A model generated the notes under the pieces. The model did no database searches and was not told the origin of the DNA. It was given only the letters and a program-made list of their open reading frames with translations. 64,000 bases of DNA. Source: Porphyra umbilicalis. Lineage: Eukaryota; Rhodophyta; Bangiophyceae; Bangiales; Bangiaceae. Positions 12,223-21,421 of this stretch are shown in pieces. The translations under genes were made by a program, and so were the position numbers. The stretch spans positions 62,001-126,000 of the forward strand of contig KV918846.1 in assembly GCA_002049455.2 (NCBI GenBank), read 5' to 3'. Within the stretch, counting starts at the first letter, position 1; every line of letters begins with the position of its first letter.

Positions 12223-13160
12223 GGGGGTCGCCGGGGGCCTGGTGCCCTTGGGATGGGCATTCGTCTGGGTGTAAATTTGTGGGTTGAGGATACCAGCGGT
12301 AGCTCTGTCGGGCTATTGTCCCTTTCTTTCCTTGTCTCCCAGATGCAGGCATGTTGGTTTGTTTTTGGTGTCGCTGTGTTGCGTATACCCCTTACTCGCA
12401 TGCGTTTTTCCATGTCGAGTCTGCTGAAGGAACGCGGGCAGTGGGGGAAGCGCCCAGGAGTGGCATGCAACTGGGCAGGATCATGCGGTCGCCCTTACGG
12501 GACTGGTGCGCATTGGCCCAGCGGAGCGCAGGAGGATAAGGGGGTAGTCGGACGTGTCGCTGCATCTCTCGGCAGCGGCGTGCTCCCGTGGTATCGCGCT
12601 CGCCCAGCTCGTCGTCCAGTGAGACTGACACAATGAGTTTGGGGGCCAACCACTGGCTAAACGGGTAGGTGTGCCAGGCGTTCTATGCCGTCGCACACAA
12701 AAGAGACTGGATAGGGAGACCAGACAGAGAGGGAGAAGGAGGTGTCACCGATTTCTCCATCCGCTTTCAGCCATCAAATCTGCAGCAGACGATCATCGTG
12801 AGCATGATGTGTCTGTCGCTTGTCGGGGGGGCCTTGCACGTCGGTCTGATGGCCTGTAAGGGCGCAAGCACCGGACAGATCCCAGCGACGCCCCATTTTG
12901 TTCCAGGCAACCGAGCTCCCCCGCCGCTCCGCCCAGCGTCTCTGCCACCATCCGCCAACGCGGCCCCTTTCCCCCTCGTCTTGACCCCTCCCCTCCCTTT
13001 GGTCATCCCGTGCTTGTTTCCAACGGTCGGTTTCACCGTTTGCTCGCTCCGTCTCTGCGCCGCTCCTCGGGCGGCGCCGTCCGCACGGCGATTGACTGTG
13101 CTCGGCGGCAACGGTCGGTGGTGGGGGGTCCCCCCCCCTGCATCCCCCTCGACCCCATTG
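12223..13160. other. Intergenic between kinase and cyclotransferase
   Basis: Contains the kinase 3' flank. A TGTAA at about 12270 lies roughly 45 bases after the stop and could serve in 3'-end formation, by analogy with green-algal signals. No gene seen. GC is lower than in the neighbouring genes. Confidence 0.35.
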
Positions 13161-14662
13161 ATGGAAGGAGCGGCTGCTTTTGTCCCCGCCCCCGTCGCCG
13201 CGGCTCCCGCGTCACGACGGGGGGGCGCCACCACGTTGGGCCCTCGGGCCGGTGGCGCCCGCGGCGCCCCCGCCACCGGTTGGCCGCACCGCCCGGCACG
13301 CCCGCCGGGTGCGGCGGCCGCCCCCCGCCGCCGCCTGCGTGCCGACCGCAACGGTTGGATGGCGTCCACGGGTTCCCCTCATCCCGCGGCAGGGCCGCCT
13401 GCCGCCGAGCCGGCGGGCCCCCCTGCCGCCCCCGACGGCGCTGTCGGGGACCCCCTGCCCGTTGCTGCGGCGGGCGGGGACCCCCCCCCCCCCCCACCGA
13501 CATGGTGTACAACTTTGCGATTGGGAGCAACATGGACGCGTCCAAGCTGGTGGGGCGCTCCTCTGGGGGCCCCCTCGTCCCCCTCTCCTCCCGCCGCGGG
13601 GTGGCGCCCGGCTGGGCGCTCGCCTTTGACGTGCCCGGCGTGGCGCCCGTCGACCCGCTCATGGCGTCGGTGATGCCGCAGCGGCGGGCGCCGCCGTCGG
13701 CGGGCGACGCGCGGGCACCCCCGTCCCCGCCGCCGCCGCCCGTCGCCGACGTGCACGGGGTGGTGTACGCGTTTTCGGCGGCCGACTGGGCGCGCCTCGT
13801 CGCGTCCGAGGGCGGCGACCTCGTCTACGCCCCCGTCCCGCTGCGCGTCGTCACGTACGAGGGCGAGGCCGTGACGGCCATGGCGTTTCAAGCGCGGCAG
13901 CCGTTGGCGGTGGAGGCGGCGACGGCGCCTCGCGGCAATGGCGACGGCGACGGCGCCGCCGCCGCCGCCGCCGCCAGCCCAGCCGTGGCCTACCTCCCCC
14001 GCCACTTGGCGCCGTCGACCCGCTACGCCAACTTGCTCGTCGCGGGCGCAACGGCCGCGCGCCTCGACGCCGCCTACATTGCCGCCCTCGGGCGCCTGCC
14101 CGTCACCCCCCCCCTGCCCGTGGCGGCCGGCGGTCCGCGGCGCCTCGCCGCCGCCGCCGCGCGTGTGGTTACGGCGGCGCAGGGCCTCGGCCTCGTGACG
14201 CTGCTGCGGTTAAAGGCGCGGCGCGCGTCGCGCCTCGCCGCCGTTTCGAGCGTTGCCGCCGCGTCGGCGGCCGCCGCCGCCGACGCGGCGCTGCGGCGCC
14301 CGCGGCGGGCGGGGGTGGGGGGGTGGGCGGCCGCCGCCCTGTGCGCGCTGCTGCGGCCGCCAGTGGCCGCCGCGGGGGGGGTGTTGATGGGCGCGGCCAT
14401 GGCGCCGCTGGTCGTGCTCGGCGCGGCCGTGGCGCTGCGCGGCGGCCGCGCGGGGGGCTCCTGCGCCGCGCGTGGGCGGAAGCGGGGGGGGCGCCGCCGC
14501 CGCCGAGGCGCGCCTGAGGGCGGCTTGGGGGGGGGGGGGGGGGGGGAGCGTGGGGACGACGCCCGCGACCGGCAGCGGTGCTGTTTGGCGGGGGGCGGCG
14601 TCGGGGCGGCGCCACCTCAGGGGCGTGGGCGGTCGGTGCCGCCGTCACCGTCTCGGGGTTAG
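13161..14662 (+). CDS. Gamma-glutamylcyclotransferase-like protein, plastid leader
   Basis: The ATG at 13161 gives MEGAAAFVPAPVAAAPASRR, a leader with early Phe and Ala/Arg bias typical of red-algal plastid targeting. About 105 codons later the C15 run 13481-13495 changes the frame, and the core begins MVYNFAIGSNMDASKLVGR. The YxFAxGSNM motif marks the GGCT/AIG2 fold, which cyclises gamma-glutamyl groups to 5-oxoproline in glutathione turnover. Further family features are a hydrophobic strand with HGVVYAFSAADWARL, VPLRVVTYEG, and YANLLVAGA near the end of the domain. The putative catalytic acid is not obvious to me; E in LVASEGGDLVY is a candidate. An Ala-rich tail with a possible membrane helix (VLMGAAMAPLVVLGAAVAL) follows, then Arg/Gly sequence across a G run near 14526-14547 that makes the exact C-terminus uncertain. 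Confidence 0.7.
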
Positions 14663-14671
14663 ATTCGCGTT

Positions 14672-14757
14672 GGCCAAACCCTCACATGCGGGGGTTTGGC
14701 CACAGCGCATGATCATATTCAATATGTACTGTACCAGACCGCGCACCGCGGTCTGGT
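14672..14757. other. Two strong hairpins after the cyclotransferase gene
   Basis: Stem 1: GGCCAAACCC at 14672-14681 pairs with 14692-14701 (10 bp, 10-nt loop). Stem 2: ACCAGACCGCG at 14733-14743 pairs perfectly with 14747-14757 (11 bp, 3-nt loop). They lie 10-95 bases past the stop codon and could be 3'-UTR structures or the remains of a foldback element. Both arms are perfect. Confidence 0.75.
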
Positions 14758-15690
14758 GTTGGGGCGCCTCCTAAGGGTGCTCGTCGGTCTCAGTTTGCAT
14801 GCGGGGCGTGCAAAGGGCAGTCTCGTTGACGGATCTCTTTGGCATCGCCGACCAATCGGGTGCCGTCACAGTGGGCTCATTCAAGCGAGAGCCCATTCTG
14901 GACCCCTCTGGCCACGCGCAGCGCTTCACGTGGCCAGATCTACCAACGCTTCGCACCGCGACCGCCGCGCATAGTATCTCGCTCGCCGATCCCGCGCTCC
15001 CCCGCCGCGCCTCTTTCCCCCCCCGCCCCACCGGGGCGAGCCGTCGCGCGCCGACGGCCGTGGGTTCATTGCGCGGCCACGCGGTCTGTCCCCCCACTGG
15101 CCGCCGACTTGCACCCGGCCACTAGCGCCCGACGCCGTGGCCGTGTGACACGATACGGCCCGTGTCCCACGGGCGACGCGCGCCCCCCCTCGCTCCCCGT
15201 GCATGCACGCTGCAGGCAGCGCTGGCATTGCCTCCACCCCCGCCGCACGTGGCAGGTGCGTCGCGATTCCGTTAAACGCGGACGGGCGTCGCCGCGTCAG
15301 CCGCCGCCGCCGTTGACCGGACCGGCGGTGGTCGTTCTGTCAGTCGGCATGCAAACGGATGGTCGGCGGGCCGAGCGATGCGTGCAATGCCCGCCGGTGC
15401 AAGTGCCGCACTGCAGACGCCCGCGTGCAAGTCGAGGGGGGGCGTGGAGCTGCCACCTGCGAGCTCGTCGGGTAGGTTGGGGGTGGCCCCGCGGGCGGGA
15501 GCTCCCCCACAAGACGGACACGCTCGGGCTCGCACCAGCTGCCTCCTCTCCCCGCACCAGCGGAACTCTTTGCCCTTCTTGGTGATTCCCCCCACCCCCA
15601 CCCCCACCCCCACCATCCTCAGCACCACGCCGACACCAGCGCGCTTCTCTGCGTCCCCACTCGCTCCGCTGCCCCCCACCACCGCCGGTT
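14758..15690. other. Upstream region of the LEA-like gene
   Basis: No gene supported. A CCAAT-type ACCAATCGG lies near 14870. A short (ACCCCC)n tract lies at about 15588-15617, 75-100 bases before the LEA-like ATG and probably in its leader or core promoter. Confidence 0.35.
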
Positions 15691-18075
15691 ATGGCGCCAT
15701 CCACCGCCTTTGTGCCCGCCGCGGCCAGCGGCTGGGCCGGCCTCGCGCCCTCGGCGGCCCGCCGCCCGACCGCCGCCGGCCGCCGGGCGGCCGTCCCCGT
15801 GGCGGCGCGCCCGGCCCGCCGCGCGGCGCTGGTCATGGAGGCTTCCCAGGAGCAGCGGGCAGCCGCCGCCGTCGACGATGCGGCCGACAGCGTCGAGTCG
15901 GGTCTGAAGACGGCCGCGTCCAAGGCGGATAGCGCTGCCTCGGATGCGTCGTCTGAGGCCAAGGACGTGGCCGACGATATCGAGTCGTCGGCCAAGTCGA
16001 CGGCCTCCAAGGTCGACGACTATGTGTCCAACACGTCTGCGCAGGAGGCTGCCGACGATGCGGCCGACAAGGCCAAGGACGTGGCTGACGATGTGGAGTC
16101 GTCGGCCAAGTCGACCGCCAGCAAGGTGGACAACTATGTGTCCAACACCACGGCGGAGGAGGCTGCCGACGATGCGGCTGACAAGGCCAGGGATGTGGCC
16201 GATGATGTCGAGTCGTCGGCCAAGTCGACGGCCTCCAAGGCCAAGAGCGCCGCCTCGGACGCGGCTGACAAGGCGGACAATGTCGCCGACGACGTGGCCT
16301 CGTCGGCCAAGTCAACGGCCTCCAAGGTCGACGACTATGTGTCCAACACGTCTGCTGAGGAGGCGGCCGACGACGCCGCCTCCAAGGCCAAGGACGTGGC
16401 CGGCGACGTCGAGTCGTCTGCTAAATCCACCGCCTCCAAGGTGGACAACTACGTCTCCAACACCTCGCCCGAGGAAGCGGCCGACGATGCGGCGTCGGGC
16501 GTGCAGGCGGCGGCGGCCAAGGTGGATGACGCGGCGTCTGCGGCGGCCGACAAAGTGTCGGACGTGGACACGCCCGACACGGACGTGGCCGACGCTGGGG
16601 CGGCCATCCGGTCGGACCTTGCCGACATTGCCGACAAGGCGCCCGCGGCGGCTGTTGACGCGGCCAAGGCGGCGCCCGACGCCGTCTCGGACGCGGCCGA
16701 CGCGGTGTCGGCGGCGGCCGCCAAGGCGCCCGACGCAGCCGCCGATGCGGCGGCGACGGCTTCGGACGCGGTCGACGGCGTGCGGGCGGGCATCTCTGAC
16801 GCGGTCGCCGACGGCAAGGCTGCCGGCGCCGACCTTGTCGACGCCGCCTCCGACGGCGCGGCGGCAGTCCAGTCGGGCGCCGCCAACGCCGCCGACCGCC
16901 TCCGCTCGACCGTGTCGAACGTGTCGGACGCGTCGGCGTCTGACGTGGAGGCGGCCGCTTCGGGCGCCGTCTCGTCGGCCAAGGCCACCGCGGCGGCCAT
17001 CAATGAGCAGGCGGCCACGGCTCCCGACTCGGAAAAGCCCCTCACGTCGGCTGCCGCCGCCGTTGACGGTGCTGCCGTCACGGACGCGGTCGGTGACGCG
17101 GCCGTCCGCGCGCGGGCGGCGCTCGCATCCGTCGACGGGGACGCGGTGACGGCCGACGTGCGCGCCGCCGCCGACCGTGCCGCGACGGCCGTGTCGTCGC
17201 CCGCCGGCGCGCGGGCGGCGCTCGGGGACGCGGCCGACGCCGTCGCGTCGATTGATGGCGAGGCCGTTGCCGACCGCGCGTCGGCGGCCGCTGCCAACGT
17301 GCGCGACGCGGTCGCGTCGGTCGACGGGGAGGCGGTCAAGGAGACGGCCGCCGACGTGGCGGGCCGCGCCAAGGCGGCGGTGACGACCAAGGAGGGCGCC
17401 GTCGCTGCCGCTGCCGACGTCAAGGACGCGGCAGGGGAGCTGGCGGGCGCCGCCGTCGACGCGGCACGCGCCGTCGACAGGGACGCGGTCGGTGCCAACA
17501 TCAAGGCGGGGGCCGACAAGCTCCACGACGCCGTCGATGACTTTGACGGCGACGAGGCGGCGCGCAAGGCCCGCTCGGCAGCGTCGTCGGCCAAGTCGGC
17601 GATCGAGTCGGTCGACGGAGAGGCTATCAAGGGGGAGCTGACCGACGCGGCCGCCAAGGCGCGGGCGCTCGCCACCCCAGAGGGCGCCCGCGACGCGGCC
17701 TCGTCCGCTGCCGGCGCGGCCAAGGAGGCGGTTGCAAACATTGACGGGGGGGCGGTGCGGGACAATTTGGTAGCGGGCGCCAAGGCGGCGGCGAGCGCCG
17801 CCGCCTCGGCGGCGAGCGCCGTGCAGGCGGCCGCGTCCAAGGTGGATGGGGAGGATGTCAAGGCGGGGGCGGAAAAGGCGGGCTCCTTTGCCGCCGCCGC
17901 GGGCAAGGCGGTCGTGGCGAGCGCGGCGGCGGCGGCGACGGCCGCGTCGGCGGCGGGGACGGCCGCCCGCGACGCGGCGGAGCGGTCGGGGCTCGACTTT
18001 TCCCAAAACTATGGCGACGGCAAGTTTGGGGCGGGCACTGGCGACGCCGACGCCAAGAAGAAGAGCGACTCGTAG
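15691..18075 (+). CDS. Plastid-targeted LEA-like repeat protein
   Basis: Uninterrupted 794-aa frame, one exon. The leader MAPSTAFVPAAASGWAGLAP... (Ala/Arg/Pro, early Phe) is a red-algal-type plastid transit peptide, probably ending near VAARPARRAALV. The mature protein is almost entirely Ala, Asp, Lys, Ser and Val. Residues 80-275 hold about four 38-residue repeats of the form AKDVADDVESSAKSTASKVD-xYVSNTSxEEAADDAADK. The rest has looser units around ASVDGEAV. Amphipathic 11-mer-like helices of this composition are typical of group 3 LEA and related proteins that shield membranes and proteins during drying. The role is inferred from composition and the intertidal lifestyle of the presumed host. 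The C-terminus GTGDADAKKKSDS is charged. Long antisense frames through the gene are by-products of the repeats. Confidence 0.8.
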   Translation: MAPSTAFVPAAASGWAGLAPSAARRPTAAGRRAAVPVAARPARRAALVMEASQEQRAAAAVDDAADSVESGLKTAASKADSAASDASSEAKDVADDIESSAKSTASKVDDYVSNTSAQEAADDAADKAKDVADDVESSAKSTASKVDNYVSNTTAEEAADDAADKARDVADDVESSAKSTASKAKSAASDAADKADNVADDVASSAKSTASKVDDYVSNTSAEEAADDAASKAKDVAGDVESSAKSTASKVDNYVSNTSPEEAADDAASGVQAAAAKVDDAASAAADKVSDVDTPDTDVADAGAAIRSDLADIADKAPAAAVDAAKAAPDAVSDAADAVSAAAAKAPDAAADAAATASDAVDGVRAGISDAVADGKAAGADLVDAASDGAAAVQSGAANAADRLRSTVSNVSDASASDVEAAASGAVSSAKATAAAINEQAATAPDSEKPLTSAAAAVDGAAVTDAVGDAAVRARAALASVDGDAVTADVRAAADRAATAVSSPAGARAALGDAADAVASIDGEAVADRASAAAANVRDAVASVDGEAVKETAADVAGRAKAAVTTKEGAVAAAADVKDAAGELAGAAVDAARAVDRDAVGANIKAGADKLHDAVDDFDGDEAARKARSAASSAKSAIESVDGEAIKGELTDAAAKARALATPEGARDAASSAAGAAKEAVANIDGGAVRDNLVAGAKAAASAAASAASAVQAAASKVDGEDVKAGAEKAGSFAAAAGKAVVASAAAAATAASAAGTAARDAAERSGLDFSQNYGDGKFGAGTGDADAKKKSDS

Positions 18076-18628
18076 GGCGGGGCGGGGTGGGCGGGCGGCT
18101 CGTGCACGCCAATGGGGTTGGGGGACGACAAACTGCGCGTCGGCCGCACGACCGCCTGGTCATTTCTCGTAGGGTGGGGGGTTGGCCGCGGCCCGGCGCC
18201 AGCCTTTGAGCAATATGGGGTGTACTGTACATAAGCAAGCGCGTGGGCCTCGGCACGGGTGTCTCTTGATGGCAGCGAAGCGTCCCCCTCGAAAAAGACG
18301 GCGCGGACGCCGCTTATTGTGCGTGCCTCGTAGCGACCGAGTCGTTTGGGCGCGGCGCTCGAGGTGCATGCGAGATAACCTTTTTGCCACATGGTCCCAC
18401 ACGCCATCGCCTCCAGCGCAATCAACCGAGACCGGCGTGGAGCGGCACGAGGTCCATAGCCGACCATGTCGGCCCGCCTTTTATCGGCCATTGGATCGCC
18501 CCGCCTCGCCTCGTGCCCTAAAGCGGTTGGGTCCCCGCACGACCCTCGGGCGGGGCTCTCCCCAATTCCCAGTGAGCGACCAACCCCAGCCCAGCCATAG
18601 GGCGGCCATCGAGGCGGCCGCCCGCACT
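18076..18628. other. Intergenic, 3' flank of LEA-like gene
   Basis: No gene seen. GC is lower around 18180-18500. A CCATTGGATC near 18487 may be a CCAAT box for the downstream plus-strand gene. Confidence 0.3.
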
Positions 18629-18745
18629 CCGACCATCATGGTCGGACCGTGATGGTCGGCGGGCGCCCCGCGCACTCCCGCCTTTCGGGACCCAACCGGT
18701 GAGCGCCGGTGCACGGCGGGCACGGCCGCCCGCGGGCTATATAAA
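18629..18745 (+). promoter_or_regulatory. Promoter of the beta-lactamase-like gene: dyad plus TATA box
   Basis: TATATAAA at 18738-18745 is a textbook TATA box, 172 bases before the ATG at 18917. About 100 bases upstream, CCGACCATCATGGTCGG (18629-18645) is an 8-bp perfect dyad with one central base. A third half-site, GATGGTCGG, lies at 18651-18659. The arrangement suggests a dimeric regulator site close to the core promoter. The regulator is unknown. Confidence 0.65.
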
Positions 18746-18916
18746 CTGCCCTCGGGCGCCAACACTGGCGGTGGCGGTGCCGACAGCGTGTGCCAGCAGC
18801 CAACACGGCCAGCTGCCGTTCGTTGCGTCCCCCTCTGGCCACCGCGCCTCACCCCCGCCACGACCGGCGGAGCTCCCCCACCGCCCGCAGCGTCGTGGGC
18901 ACCCCTGACGGCGGCC

Positions 18917-18946
18917 ATGGTCACCGTGCGGCCGACCGTCTGGCTG

Positions 18947-18977
<31 letters not shown>

Positions 18978-19023
18978 TCGTCCTTGCCGGCGCGGGTCCC
19001 GCCACCCCCGCCGCCGGCGCGCC

Positions 19024-19064
<41 letters not shown>

Positions 19065-20215
19065 CGGCATTGGCAACCCCGCCGCCCTCGACGCCCTCTT
19101 TGGCCGCCTCGACCCCCCCCCCGCGGGCGGCGTCGTTGCCGCCGTCTCGCGCGACGGGCGCCTCTTGCGCACCGTGTCTGCCGGCGTGGCCGACGCGGCG
19201 ACGGGGGCGCGGATGACCGCGGCGACGCGGACGGATGTGGGGTCTGTCGCCAAGCAGCTCACCGCCGCCATTGTGTTTTTGCTCGCCGACGCGGGCGCCC
19301 TCTCCCTCGCCGACCCCATCACCGACCACCTGCCGTCGTTGGCGGCGGGCCCCGCGCGCGCCTACGCCTCGGCCGTGACGGTGCGGCATTTGGTGTACCA
19401 CGCGTCGGGCCTCCGCGAGGTGTTGGCGGTGCTCCAAGCGGCGGGCGACGCGGGGCTCGCGCGGGAGCTCCCCCCGGGCGCCCTCCTCGCCGCCATTGCG
19501 CGGCAGGCGGCGGCCGACTGGTCCCCGCCGGGCGCCCGGTGGGCGTAGGCCAACACCAACTACATCCTCCTCGCGGCCATCGTCGAGCGCGTCACGGGGG
19601 AGCCGTTTGCCGCCGCCGCGCGGCGGCTCCTCTTTGCGCCGCTCGGCATGAGGGATACGGTTGTGTGGGGGGACGCGCGGGGGCTCTACCCCAACCTCGC
19701 GTCCAGCTACACGACGCGGGTGGCCATTGACGCGCCGGGCGCGGCGGTCGGCGCGACGGTGGTGGGCGCGCCGAGCCTCCTGCCCCTCCCGGGCACCTCC
19801 TCGGTCGTCACGACCGTGGCGGATTTGGCGGCGTGGGAGGCGGCGCTGTCGGCGCGCCGCCTGCCGGGGGGGGACCCCACCCTCGCCGACCGCCTCGTCG
19901 CCCCCTACACGCCCCCCGACGGCCCCGACGGGCCCTACGTTGGGGGGGTCGCCCGCTACGCGGCGGGGTGGTTTGTGATCCCGCCAACGGGGGCGGGCGC
20001 CAACGCGACGGATGAGGTCGTCTTCCACCCGGGGGGGATCCACGGCTTTCGCTCCATCGTGTACCGCGTGCCGGCGCGGGGCGTCGCCGTCTTTCTCCAA
20101 GCAACCACCCCAGAGGTCGTCCCTGACGTCGTCGGGTGGGCAACGGCCGCTGCGGCGGCGGTGGAGCCGGCGTTTGTGCCACCGCCGGCGCTCGCGGCCG
20201 CCGCCGTGCCGCCGC

Positions 20216-20252
<37 letters not shown>

Positions 20253-20440
20253 CCCGACGGCGGCGTCTGACGACGACGACGCCGACGCGGCCGACGGCCC
20301 GCCCGCCGATGCGAGTGCGGGGGACCTCGCCCCCTACGCGGGCGTGTGGGCGGTCACGTCGACGCCCGGCCCCGACTTTCCGGGCGCGGGCGCCGACGGC
20401 GACGGCGCGCCGCCACTCTTTGGCCTATCGGCCGATTGCA

Positions 20441-20483
<43 letters not shown>

Positions 20484-21124
20484 CGCGGACGCGGCCCCCC
20501 CCCCGCCCCGTGCGTCCTCGCCGCCGCCCTCGCGCCCGGCCTGTCGCTACGGCTGTCCCCCCGCCGCCGCCCCGGCCACTTTGTCGGCCCCTTCCTCGGC
20601 GCGCCCCGCGGGGCGGTTGCGCGCCTCACCCCCCCCACGGCCGGCGCGGCGGCGGGCGGCACGCTCACGCTCGCCCTCCCCGACGGGGGGCCGCCGCTCA
20701 CCTTGACGGTCGCCCGGCGGGCCGACGGCGGCTCGGCGGCGGCGGCGGCGGCGCTCGACGGCGCCTACTACGCGCCGGAGCTCGACGCAACGTTTGCGTT
20801 TGGGCGGCGGCGCGTCGGGGTGGCGCTGACGGCGCTCGCGGCGGGGCCCGCGGGGCCCGCCGACACGCTGCTGCTGCCCGTCACGGGGGCGGGGGGGGGC
20901 GCCGCGTGGACCGCCCCGACGGTGAGCCTCGCGGCGGCGGCGGCGGCGCGGGGGGTGACCCTCCCCCCCGAGACGCTCGCAACGACGGTGGTGGTGGGGG
21001 GGGGGGGGGGGGGGGGGGGAACGCCACCGCGGCGCGGGACGCCCCGCGCTTGTCCCTGGCCTACGCGGGGCAGCCGCTGCTGTCGGGGCTCGCGCTGCGG
21101 CGGATGGACGCGTGTGTGGCGTGA
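18917..21124 (+). CDS. Secreted serine beta-lactamase-like hydrolase, disrupted
   Basis: The ATG at 18917 gives a signal peptide (MVTVRPTVWLAAAAAAAAAAIVLAG). A C37 run at 19026-19062 then hides a frame change into GGIGNPAALDALFGRLDPPP. Class C beta-lactamase/PBP-like motifs follow: SVAK (nucleophile Ser and Lys) in TDVGSVAKQLTAAI at about 19240, PITDHLPSL, TVRHLVYHASGL, and HPGGIHGFRS as the third motif. The second motif, normally YxN in a context like W-x-Y-S-N-T-N-Y, reads WA-stop-ANTNY: TAG at 19546-19548 sits exactly where Tyr belongs. Downstream the frame is open. Further frame changes at C10 (20495-20504) and G24 (20996-21019) are needed to reach the natural ending AYAGQPLLSGLALRRMDACVA. 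Such proteins are serine hydrolases or peptidases in eukaryotes and need not confer resistance. It could be a pseudogene, or a single-base error plus homopolymer errors. Confidence 0.72.
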
Positions 21125-21421
21125 GCGGGGGGCGGGCCGGCGGCGGGCCCCCGCCGGCGGGTTTTTTGTTGCGGGGGGGGGGGCGCCGCGGCGGCCGCAC
21201 GCGGGCGACGCGGCGGGGGGGGTGGCGCTGCGCTGCGCGCCGCGGCGGCCCCGGCTGGCGACGCGCGGGGTGGGCGACCAACAAATTCAATCAAAAAAAC
21301 GACACGGCCACCGTCTGTTGGGCGCGGCGCCCCTGGCTGCGCGCCGCCGCACGCGCCGTCCCCCCACCAACAATGAGAACGAGGGGTCGACGGCACCGGC
21401 CGAGCCCCCCCCCCCCCCCCC
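21125..21421. other. Convergent 3' flanks
   Basis: Short region between the two convergent genes. AATTCAATCAAAAAAAC near 21280-21300 (T-rich on the minus strand) may help form the 3' end of the minus-strand metalloprotease mRNA. Confidence 0.3.

Noticed and set aside
16312..18006. Long antisense frames (564 and 485 codons) through the LEA-like gene
   Set aside because: They are by-products of GC-rich codon repeats. The plus frame has a start, leader and coherent repeats; the antisense ones have none.
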